Positions 16,239-23,071 of a stretch of DNA of 28,839 nucleotides are shown in pieces. The stretch is taken from NCBI GenBank assembly GCA_003520455.1, contig DOUV01000437.1, positions 1 to 28,839 of the forward strand, in the 5' to 3' direction. This DNA comes from Chloroflexota bacterium. GTDB lineage: Bacteria; Chloroflexota; Anaerolineae; Ardenticatenales; Ardenticatenaceae. The position numbers and the translations under genes were made by a program. The notes under the pieces were generated by a model, which saw only the letters and a list, made by a program, of their open reading frames with translations, was not told the DNA's origin and did no database searches. Position 1 is the first letter of the stretch. Each line of letters starts with the position of its first letter.

Positions 16239-16892
16239 ATGAAGACCGATACAGAACTGCAGCGTGATCTGCTGGATGAGCTCGAATGGGAGCCGGGTGT
16301 CCATCCTGAGGAAATCGACGTGGCAGTTGAGGATGGTGTGGTGACACTGAGCGGCCGCGTGGCTAGCCTGGCGGAGAGGCAGGTTGCCGAAAGCGCAGCG
16401 CGACGGATTACGGGGGTTAGAGAAGTCGTTAACAATATCGAAGTCAAACCACCGCGCAGGAGCGAGCGGAGCGACGCCGATATTGCAAGGGCCGTGGTCA
16501 ATGCGCTCGAGTGGGATGCCCGGGTGCCGCACGAGCGCATCGATGTCACCGTAAGGGAAGGGAAGGTCACACTTGAGGGGAATGTGGACTGGCACTACCA
16601 GAAGTTGGCAGCCGAGGACGACGTGCGCAGTCTGATCGGGGTAAAAGAGGTCCTGAACCTGATCACCATCAGGCCGAAGGCCATAGTGGAGAATGTCAAG
16701 ACGCGGATCGAGGACGCATTCCGGCGCACGGCGAATGTAGAGGCGGAGCGAATTCGTGTGGAGATCGAAGATGGCACGGTGATCTTGCGCGGGAATGTGC
16801 ACTCGTCGGTGGAACGTGCGGAGATCGAGCGCGCGGCCTGGTCGGCGCCTGGGGTCTCTCGAGTCGAGAACTACATCACAATCCAGCCGTGA
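16239..16892 (+). CDS. Triple BON-domain protein
   Basis: A 217-residue protein made almost wholly of three BON domains (about 1-70, 75-143 and 146-217). Each has the pattern D-x-(V/I)-x-V-x-(D/E)-G-x-V-x-L-x-G-x-V and ends with a V-x-N-x-I repeat (VREVVNNIEV, VKEVLNLITI, VSRVENYITI). BON domains are thought to bind phospholipid or other surfaces and occur in osmotic-shock protein OsmY. No signal peptide or membrane segment is present, so it is probably cytoplasmic, unlike OsmY. GGAGGGAAGG precedes the chosen ATG. The setting between Usp genes suggests a stress role. Confidence 0.9.
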   Translation: MKTDTELQRDLLDELEWEPGVHPEEIDVAVEDGVVTLSGRVASLAERQVAESAARRITGVREVVNNIEVKPPRRSERSDADIARAVVNALEWDARVPHERIDVTVREGKVTLEGNVDWHYQKLAAEDDVRSLIGVKEVLNLITIRPKAIVENVKTRIEDAFRRTANVEAERIRVEIEDGTVILRGNVHSSVERAEIERAAWSAPGVSRVENYITIQP

Positions 16893-16938
16893 GCGCAGAC
16901 TGTGCCCCGTGAGCTGTTTCGACGCAAGGAGGTGCGGT

Positions 16939-17043
16939 ATGAGCCGGCCAACGATTCAGCGAGGCGTTGGCCTCTCGGTGGACCCTCAGAACCACAGGGG
17001 AACGATGCGGAGCGAGTGGACATGGCTCACTGCGAAGCCCTGA
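16939..17043 (+). CDS. Possible 34-residue small ORF
   Basis: An ATG preceded by AAGGAGGTGCGGT opens a 34-codon frame (MSRPTIQRGVGLSVDPQNHR...) ending in TGA at 17041, exactly where the TGACTTTCGTCACT motif begins. The strong ribosome site is the only support; the sequence is not recognised. Confidence 0.3.
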   Translation: MSRPTIQRGVGLSVDPQNHRGTMRSEWTWLTAKP

Positions 17044-17082
17044 CTTTCGTCACTCGAACCGGCTTGCTGGCTTGCTTACGCT
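17041..17082 (+). promoter_or_regulatory. Putative Crp/Fnr-like site and -10 element
   Basis: TGACTTTCGTCACT (17041-17054) is identical to 10806-10819. TACGCT (17077-17082) starts 36 bp after the motif start, the same spacing as TACCCT in the other copy. Both precede paralogous usp genes. Confidence 0.45.
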
Positions 17083-17488
17083 CATGGTAGGTTTTCAAGG
17101 CGTCAGTGCAGGTTCTCCAGGGTAACCTGCTTGTGCATGGCTGCTTTGCTTCTCCCTATATCGTCCTCTCGCAACCTGAGTCCAGGCTCCTGAGAGACTG
17201 CCGGCGCCGCGCTGGCGGTTGGCCTGCACACAGTGCGCTGACTCATCACCTGCCGGCCCAGTTGCACGCTGCCGGGCAACTCGTCCGCCCAATGATGCAG
17301 CTCATTCCAGCCCCAGACGTAGCACTCCAAGAGCGTGTATGAATCGAGCGAGGTCGAGCCGGCGCGATCAGTCCATGCCGGTGGCCTGTGCGGAATTCGT
17401 GTGGCTCTTGGGCATCGATGCTGATCTATCCTTATCTGCTAAACCGTGGGCTACCTGGTGGGGGTCATAACCGGTGATCGCCTCGATT

Positions 17489-17577
17489 CATACGAATGAT
17501 GATGTGTTCACATTTCTGTAAAAGTGGTGCGTACGCACCACTTTTACAGAAAGTGAGATACGCCATCCATACGAATG
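17489..17577. mobile_element. Palindromic element P40 copy 2 with flanking 10-bp duplication
   Basis: The 40-bp perfect palindrome (17513-17552) plus the shared GTGAGATACGCCAT tail (17553-17566) is flanked by an exact direct repeat CATACGAATG at 17489-17498 and 17568-17577. The repeat could be a target-site duplication made on insertion. It sits 12 bp upstream of the usp start, between the leader and its ribosome site. Copy 1 is at 27-80. Confidence 0.65.
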
Positions 17578-17588
17578 GAGGTCAGAAA

Positions 17589-18812
17589 ATGACGGCCCAT
17601 AAAGTTCTGGTTCCGCTGGATGGCTCCCGGTTCAGCCGGCAAATTGTGCCGCACGTCCTGCGCTTTCTCGATCCGCAGGAGGATGAGCTCATCCTCCTGC
17701 GGGTCGCGCCGCTTCCGGCAGGGCTCCCTGTCCCGCCGCCACAACCTTTGATTGTCGGTGCGCTGATGCGGCCGGCATACCAATCAGAGCATGAGATCGA
17801 GCGCGCCAGGCACCCGATGTACTGGGATCAAGAGTTGGCCAGCCGGGGGGCGGCACTGGAAGATGAGTTGCAGGCGGATGCCGGTGCTCTCCGAGCGGCT
17901 GGCTACTCGGTGACCACCGTGGTTCGGTTTGGCGATCCAGCTGAGGAAATTGTCAACATTGTCGGTGATGAGGCTGTGGACCTTGTGGCGATGGCCACCC
18001 ACGGGTGGACCGGGCTCAGCCGGATCGTCCTCGGCAGCGTCGCTGATCAGGTACTGCGCCGCGTCTCGATCCCGGTGCTGTTGGTGCGGCCGTTCGGATG
18101 GCCCGCTGCCACCTATACCTCCGGCGAGGTACTGGCCAAACACCTGGCGGAGGGCCAGCCGGTGCGAACGGCTGTGGCAACCGACGGACTGCACCTCACA
18201 CAGATGGTGTCAGCGTTGGCCGGCGGTTTTGGGCGAGCTCTGAAGGCTGAGGTCGCACTCCTGGTGGCTATCCAGGGGAGTCAAGAGGAGCCTCTCACGC
18301 CTTCAGAGCTGAAATCGGCCCGGAATCTCCTTGTCGAGGCCGCACCGGGCCGGGAGTTGACTGCCTGCGTCGGATGCAATTACGAGGTTGTCCTCGAGCA
18401 TCTCGCGAAGACGCCTTTCGATCTCCTGGTCGTCGTGCCCTTTGAGGATCGGAGCAGCGCACATCCCTTCGCCCTCGGCCTCACGGCTCAGCGCCTGGTG
18501 CAACTCGCGCCGACCTCCGTCCTCGTCGTGAAGGGTGAGGCACCGGCTTTCGGCCGGATCCTTGCCTGCACTGAGGGCGACGATGGGGTCGTCATGGGCG
18601 TCGCCGCCCACCTCGCCGAGGCGATCGGGGCGGAACTGTTGGTTGAGCGTGTTGGTGCGCTGCCGGAAGCCATCCTCGAGAAGGCACGCGAGGGCGCCTT
18701 CGATTTGATCGTCGTGGGCCGCCATCCGCGGCCGGAATCCTTCCTCGGGAGCATTGCCGACTGCGTTGTCAGGTACTCGCCTCGTTCGGTTCTGCTGGTT
18801 CGAACGGGGTAA
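17589..18812 (+). CDS. Universal stress protein with three Usp-like domains
   Basis: A 407-residue protein. The start is the ATG behind GGAGGTCAG; the frame upstream runs through the palindromic insertion and is not coding. Domain 1 (about 1-168) closely resembles the usp at 11043, including the insert with ERARHP and the loop ATHGWTGLSRIVLGSV. Domains 2 (about 180-315) and 3 (about 316-407) keep the alternating alpha/beta pattern and C-terminal strands (PTSVLVVKG, RSVLLVRTG). Their nucleotide loops are degenerate (FEDRSSAHPFALG; GRHPRPESFLGS), and domain 3 is shortened. One intact ATP site with two degenerate Usp modules is unusual. It lies upstream of the hsp20 gene. Confidence 0.87.
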   Translation: MTAHKVLVPLDGSRFSRQIVPHVLRFLDPQEDELILLRVAPLPAGLPVPPPQPLIVGALMRPAYQSEHEIERARHPMYWDQELASRGAALEDELQADAGALRAAGYSVTTVVRFGDPAEEIVNIVGDEAVDLVAMATHGWTGLSRIVLGSVADQVLRRVSIPVLLVRPFGWPAATYTSGEVLAKHLAEGQPVRTAVATDGLHLTQMVSALAGGFGRALKAEVALLVAIQGSQEEPLTPSELKSARNLLVEAAPGRELTACVGCNYEVVLEHLAKTPFDLLVVVPFEDRSSAHPFALGLTAQRLVQLAPTSVLVVKGEAPAFGRILACTEGDDGVVMGVAAHLAEAIGAELLVERVGALPEAILEKAREGAFDLIVVGRHPRPESFLGSIADCVVRYSPRSVLLVRTG

Positions 18813-19009
18813 CTCAAACAGGCCCGGCTGGTGGAAGGTGGAATGTTGGCGGTCCCGTGCCGGTGCAGGGGTCTTTCGGCTGATCGCTGCCGAAGTGCAA
18901 CCGCGGAGATTTCGTTGGGTTGGGTACACAGGTACGCGCATGCCCCATCCAACACAACGTCTGTATTTGCATTCAGAAACCTGAACGAACCATAGAAAGG
19001 AGATTTGTC

Positions 19010-19450
19010 ATGAGCATCACCCGCTGGGAACCATTCCGAGACGTTCTGCGCTTGCGAGATGCCATCGATCGCCTCTTCGGGGAGACCCTCGTCCGCCCGC
19101 GCGGTGAGTGGTTCGCCCCTTTCCGCGAGGCACCTGCTTTGGACATATACGAGACCAACGGCGCGATCGAGGTTGCGGTCCCGTTGCCGGGAGTGAAGCC
19201 TGAGGAGGTCTCGGTGACAGTGACCGGCAACACCCTGACGATCAAAGGCGAGAAGCACGCGAAGGAGGAGGTCAAGGAAGAGAATTACTACCGGCGCGAG
19301 GTTCACTACGGCTCCTTCGCTCGGTCGCTCTCGCTGCCGGCCACCGCTGACACCGAGAAAGCCGAGGCGAAGTTCGAAGATGGCGTCCTGACGGTCACCT
19401 TCCCGAAAGTTGCCGAGGCGCAGCCGAAACGGATTGAGGTCAAGAAATAA
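19010..19450 (+). CDS. Small heat-shock protein, Hsp20/alpha-crystallin family
   Basis: A 146-residue ATP-independent holdase chaperone. The N-terminus MSITRWEPFRDVLRLRDAID is typical of bacterial class A sHsps. The alpha-crystallin domain covers about 40-135, with VAVPLPGVKPEEVSVTV, GEKHAKEE, RREVHYGSFARSLSLP and the conserved FEDGVLTVTFPK motif. The C-terminal tail PKRIEVKK carries the I-x-V anchor. Start chosen at the ATG behind AGAAAGGAGATTTGTC. No CIRCE operator is visible upstream. Confidence 0.95.
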   Translation: MSITRWEPFRDVLRLRDAIDRLFGETLVRPRGEWFAPFREAPALDIYETNGAIEVAVPLPGVKPEEVSVTVTGNTLTIKGEKHAKEEVKEENYYRREVHYGSFARSLSLPATADTEKAEAKFEDGVLTVTFPKVAEAQPKRIEVKK

Positions 19451-19814
19451 CTGAAGCGCGATCCAACAACAGAATAGAGAGTGAGGCGGTCGGCCAGGAG
19501 TCGCAGCACCGTTCACGAGAAACCGGGGCATGGGGGTAGATAGCGAGTCGGTCTGCCGCTCGTCGTCTACCTCCTTTCATGGATGGCTAGAGCGCCGGTC
19601 AAGGAGTCAGACTTCCGAAGTCTCGGAAGACTTCGGAAGTCTCCGGCCGCGCGTCCACGGCGACGCCTTGACCGATGTTCTAGCTGATGGTGTGCTGTTC
19701 GTCGCATGGTCCTATGCTCAGTGGCCGAGAGTCGAATGATGTCTCTTCAGATGGTACATGTCGTGCGAGGCACACGCATGGCTGAGTGTTCAGTGCCGGA
19801 GAAAAGGAAGAGAA
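19451..19814. other. Intergenic region carrying MITE copy B
   Basis: No gene; it holds the best-preserved MITE-like copy (19588-19683) and the leader of the second phosphoribosyltransferase. Confidence 0.55.
19588..19683. mobile_element. MITE-like repeat, copy B (best preserved, 96 bp)
   Basis: Imperfect 22-bp terminal inverted repeats run from CTAG: GCGCCGGTCAAGGAGTC (19593-19609) at the left mirrors GACGCCTTGACCGATG (19662-19677) at the right. Both ends carry a TA within CTAG. The inner hairpin AGACTTCCGAAGTC/GACTTCGGAAGTCT lies at 19609-19642. No ORF. The TA at both ends suggests insertion of the IS630/Tc1-mariner kind; this is inference. Confidence 0.8.
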
Positions 19815-20507
19815 ATGATAACCAAGCAGTTTCTCACCAGACGATTCCGAGATCGAGCCGACGCGGGTCAAATATTGGCCAATCTCCTGACAGAGTACGC
19901 CAACCGCCCCGACCTGCTGGTGCTCGCATTGCCGCGCGGTGGCGTGCCTGTCGGCTTTGAAGTGGCCACGGCCCTCAGTGCGCCGCTTGATGTCTTCGTG
20001 GTACGGAAGCTGGGGGTGCCGGGCCGCGAGGAGTTGGCAATGGGTGCCGTCGCGACCGGCGGCGTGATCGTCTTGAACGAGGACGTGGTGGCGGCGCTCC
20101 GTATCCCTCGCGAGACGATCGACATCCGCGCTGCCGATGAACAGCGCGAGCTGGCACGGCGCGAGCGTGCTTATCGCGGTGACCGCCCCCCGCCGGAGGT
20201 CCGCGACCGTATCGTCATCCTGGTGGATGACGGCATCGCCACCGGCGCCACCATGCGCGCCGCGGTCGCCGCCCTGCGCCAACAAAAACCGGCCCGGATC
20301 GTCGTCGCGGTCCCGACGGCGGCACCTGAGAGCTACGATGAACTCAGGGCGGAGGTTGACGACATCGCCTGTGTCGTCACGCCAGAGCCATTTTGCGCGA
20401 TCGGCCTCTGGTACGAAGATTTCTCGCAAACCACCGACGAAGAGGTGCGTAATCTGCTTGAACAGGCCACTTCAGACCCCATTCCCGACAAGCTGTTCGA
20501 TAGCTAG
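19815..20507 (+). CDS. Phosphoribosyltransferase, COG1926 type (paralogue 2)
   Basis: A 230-residue paralogue of the gene at 11715. It shares LALPRGGVPVGFEV, VVRKLGVPGREELAMGAVAT, the PRPP-binding motif IVILVDDGIATGATM (133-147) and the C-terminal GLWYEDFSQTTDEEVR. The start at 19815 follows AAAAGGAAGAG; the longer frame from 19758 is not needed. The catalytic fold is clear and the acceptor unknown. Two such genes near a prs gene in one region suggest a dedicated use of PRPP under stress, but this is inference. Confidence 0.9.
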   Translation: MITKQFLTRRFRDRADAGQILANLLTEYANRPDLLVLALPRGGVPVGFEVATALSAPLDVFVVRKLGVPGREELAMGAVATGGVIVLNEDVVAALRIPRETIDIRAADEQRELARRERAYRGDRPPPEVRDRIVILVDDGIATGATMRAAVAALRQQKPARIVVAVPTAAPESYDELRAEVDDIACVVTPEPFCAIGLWYEDFSQTTDEEVRNLLEQATSDPIPDKLFDS

Positions 20508-20632
20508 ATGAAAAGGTCGAATTGTCGGGCCAGGTTCCTGCACGTAGTCACACTCACGGCGCCACCCCTCGGCGCTGGCTGGTGGCGTGAGTACGGCGAG
20601 CGATCAGAGGATCGCATTGCAGCACTCGCGAT

Positions 20633-21136
20633 CTAGGGGTGGGTCGTGCCATCAGGCAGAACAGCGTCGCGCAGTGAGCGAGCCTGCGCCAACTGCGCGG
20701 CAGCGACTCTCGCCCCCCTGAGATCTGTCTGACTGAGATCGGCCCAGGTAAGAATTGCCTTGCACAGGTTTGTTCCTCTCAAGTTCGCCCCGCTCAGCTT
20801 GGCGCAGAACAGGTCGGCCTCCCTCAGATCAGCCCCGTTCAGGTTCGCCTCACACAAGCTCGCCCAACTCAGGTCGGCCCCGGTCAGGATGGCGGCGCTC
20901 AAATCGGCCTGACTGAGGTCAGCCCAGATCAGAACAGACGTGCCCAGATCAGCCCCGTTCAGGTTCGCCCTCCTCAGGTCAGCTCTGTCTAGATTAGCTC
21001 CGTTCAGCCAGGCTCCACGCAGATTGGCCTCACTCAAGTCAGCCTCGCTGAGGTCCGCCCCGGTCAGAATCGCTCGACTGAGGTCGGCGCCCCTCAGGTC
21101 GGCTCCGGGGCCAACTGGATGACCTCTAACCTTCAT
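20633..21136 (-). CDS. Pentapeptide-repeat protein (paralogue 1)
   Basis: A 167-residue protein. After a short start (MKVRGHPVGPG) it consists of about 25 tandem A(D/N)LxX pentapeptides, which form a right-handed quadrilateral beta-helix. The C-terminal cap ARVAAAQLAQARSLRDAVLPDGT is shared with its neighbour. No signal peptide. Known pentapeptide proteins include DNA-mimicking gyrase protectors (MfpA, Qnr), but most have no known role and none is assigned here. An AAAGGG site precedes the ATG. Confidence 0.87.
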   Translation of the reverse strand: MKVRGHPVGPGADLRGADLSRAILTGADLSEADLSEANLRGAWLNGANLDRADLRRANLNGADLGTSVLIWADLSQADLSAAILTGADLSWASLCEANLNGADLREADLFCAKLSGANLRGTNLCKAILTWADLSQTDLRGARVAAAQLAQARSLRDAVLPDGTTHP

Positions 21137-21383
21137 CGGGGAACCCTTTCTCGGTCTCGGGTCAAGGGGTCTGATCGGTTCAGAGCCGTTGCCCCTACGA
21201 CGTGCAGGCCGGGCCCGCGAGAGGCGTCATGGCTCTCTCTTGCGGGCGGCAGCCTGTTCGTCGCCGCGAGCAAGAAGCCTTGCCGACTGTTTGTCCACCT
21301 TGCTCCGAGCATGAAACCAACCCCTGATCAGTACGACTGACCTGATCTGCATCGGCGACAAGGCTCGCACATCGGTGATTCAG

Positions 21384-22010
21384 CTAGTTATGCTTTGTTC
21401 CGTCGGGCATCGTAGCGCCGTGCAGTGAGTGGGCTTGCGCCAACTGGGAGGCGGTGACCTCGGCCCCGCTCAGATCGGACCAGGTCAGGTTCGCTCCGCG
21501 AAGCCTGGCCCGCCTCAAGTTGGCCCCGTTCAGGTCGGCGCCTCTGAGGTTCGTTGCTTCCAGGACACTCCGGCTCAGATTGGTCCCTCTCAAGACGGCC
21601 CAGGCGAGGTTCGCTCGACTCAAGTTCGCCGCGCTCAAGTTCGCCTCACGCAGATCGGCGTCACTCAGGTTCGCCTGTGCCAGATTGGCTCCGCTCAAGT
21701 CCGCCTGGCTCAGGTCAGCCCAATTCAAGTCGGCCCCGCTCAGATCGGCGCCCCTCAAGTTGGCCTCGCTCAGGTTGGCTTCCCTCAACTTTGCCCAGCG
21801 CAGGTCCATCTCGCTGAGGTTGGCTCCCTGGAGGTTGGCCTCGCTCAGGTTGGCTTCCCTCAAACTGACGGACGGACCGATAATGTTTGTGTTCAAGATG
21901 GCCGCGCTTGCCAGGGCTCCGCTCGCATCGGTCTCGCTCAGGTCGATCCCACTCAGATTCGCTCCCCGTAGGTTGGCCCCAGGCCCAATCGTGTAGCCTT
22001 TGACTCTCAC
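21384..22010 (-). CDS. Pentapeptide-repeat protein (paralogue 2)
   Basis: A 208-residue protein with about 30 pentapeptides. I place the start at GTG 22010 (VRVKGYTIGPGANLRG) because it aligns with the start of the neighbouring paralogue (MKVRGHPVGPGADLRG) and has an AAAGGGGG ribosome site 6 nt upstream. The array is interrupted near residues 30-45 by ETDASGALASAAILNTNIIGPSVSL. It ends with EVTASQLAQAHSLHGATMPDGT, matching the neighbour. The two genes lie head-to-tail, 247 bp apart, a likely tandem duplication. Confidence 0.87.
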   Translation of the reverse strand: MRVKGYTIGPGANLRGANLSGIDLSETDASGALASAAILNTNIIGPSVSLREANLSEANLQGANLSEMDLRWAKLREANLSEANLRGADLSGADLNWADLSQADLSGANLAQANLSDADLREANLSAANLSRANLAWAVLRGTNLSRSVLEATNLRGADLNGANLRRARLRGANLTWSDLSGAEVTASQLAQAHSLHGATMPDGTKHN

Positions 22011-22112
22011 GGCAGACCCCCTTTCGTGCTGTGAGTCTCTCCCTCTGGTTGATCGAGATTTGTTCAGCCCTGAACGCAACCTGCCCCGACGGCCTCGTCG
22101 AGGCGGATTGTT

Positions 22113-22517
22113 CTATCGAAGAGATTGCCCCTTGCGCAGTTTCAGTAGCGTCATCATGTCGCCCAGCGACATTTCTTCAGCAATCAGGTGAGCGATCAGA
22201 TCGGCTTGGTTGAGCGCCACATCGACACCCATCTCGGAGCCTTCTTTGGGTGATTCACGCGGGCAATGATGCGCGGCACGCCAAACTCAAAGCGCGCCAG
22301 GCTGGTAGCCACCAGGTTGGTCTCGTCCGCACCTGTCACCGCCGCCACGATGTCCGCCGGCCGAATGCCGGCGGCCTCCAGCACGTTGGGGTCTGTGCCA
22401 CTGCCCGACGCCGACAACGGTCCGGCCCTTGAATGCGGGCTCCAGACGCTCGAAAGCGGTCGGGTCACTGTCCACCACTGTCACAATGTAGCCGCGTAGG
22501 CTGAGAGTCTGTGCCAG
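22113..22517 (-). pseudogene. TrkA-N (K+ transport NAD-binding) gene fragment, frameshifted
   Basis: Reading leftward, three frames together give a TrkA-type Rossmann protein: LAQTLSLRGYIVTVVDSDP to KGRTVVGVG, then GTDPNVLEAAGIRPADIVAA to IIARVNHPKK, then EMGVDVALNQADLIAHLIAE with MSLGDMMTLLKLRKG and a stop at 22113. Frame changes occur near 22405 and 22243. The first beta-strand with the GxGxxG dinucleotide motif is missing. TrkA proteins regulate K+ uptake or K+ channels. The 5' end abuts a P-type ATPase fragment. Confidence 0.75.
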
Positions 22518-22732
22518 AGCGGGCTCAGCTCTTCACCGAGACTTTGGGTCAGATGAGCGATTGTGCCGAACTCGGTGTTCATGCCGGTGGCATAGACGAC
22601 CGCCTTGCTGGTGCCGGCTGCGACGCTCGTCCCCGCAAACAGCAGGTTGGGCAGTTCGGTGTGGGCCAGATCGGTCCTCAGGACCGCCTCAGCCGTCTTC
22701 GGCACCGGGTGCGATTCGCCGCTGAGGGGAGG
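22518..22732 (-). pseudogene. P-type cation ATPase, internal fragment
   Basis: About 72 codons read LSGESHPVPKTAEAVLRTDL, ELPNLLFAGTSVAAGTSKAV, VYATGMNTEFGTIAHLTQSL, GEELSPL. This is the actuator-domain region (SGES, the family TGES) through the LLFAGTxVxxGxxxxVVxATGxxTexGxIA block before the fourth membrane helix. The phosphorylation motif DKTGT and everything before TGES are absent. It is joined directly to degV sequence on one side and trkA sequence on the other. Confidence 0.8.
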
Positions 22733-23052
22733 GGCGCCTCTTCAGCGGCCAGGCCCGCCGCGCTGCAAGTGCCGCTGAAGGCGCTGCCGAGATGGATACT
22801 GAGGGCAGCGTCGGCGCCACGAGTCCGGGCAATGGTATAGACGGCTTCAAAGTCGCTTCGGAGTGGCAGGGTGGTGGGCAGCATCCCTGTGTCCAGGGCC
22901 AACCGCTCGAAGAAAGCCTCGGAAGTCAGCTCAACGCCATCGCGGAAGCCTTCGGTTCCAAAGAGGACCTGCGCCGGGACGACCAGAATACCTTCGTGCT
23001 CGGCGATGACCGGGGGGAGACCGGCGGTACTGTCGGTGATAATCTGGATCAT
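22733..23052 (-). pseudogene. DegV-family protein, N-terminal part only
   Basis: From ATG 23052 the frame reads MIQIITDSTAGLPPVIAEHE, VPAQVLFGTEGFRDG, RGADAALSIHLGSAFSGTCS and ends its homology at LAAEEAPLP (about residue 107). The first DegV subdomain is therefore complete and the rest is lost, replaced by P-type ATPase sequence. The ATG is 19 bp downstream of the prs stop, so it was probably co-transcribed with prs. It is not the missing half of the degV remnant at 7652-8281: the two overlap by about 32 residues and differ there. Confidence 0.8.
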
Positions 23053-23071
23053 GGAACTCGTAGATCTATTC

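Larger units (their letters stand above)
16893..17588. other. Intergenic leader region with Crp-like site and palindrome
   Basis: It contains a doubtful 34-codon ORF (16939-17043), the activator-like motif at 17041 and the second 40-bp palindrome (17513-17552), which appears to have been inserted into the leader of the next usp gene. Otherwise nothing recognisable. Confidence 0.5.

Noticed and set aside
15945..16802. 285-codon minus-strand frame across the BON gene
   Set aside because: Its translation has no recognisable pattern, while the plus strand encodes three BON domains behind a good ribosome site.
17496..17588. Upstream in-frame extension of the usp gene at 17589
   Set aside because: The extension runs through the palindromic insertion, while the downstream ATG has GGAGGTCAG and aligns with paralogous starts.
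20633..22010. Tandem short DNA repeats that look like a CRISPR or minisatellite array
   Set aside because: The 15-bp periodicity is that of pentapeptide codons in open reading frames; there are no constant repeats with unique spacers.
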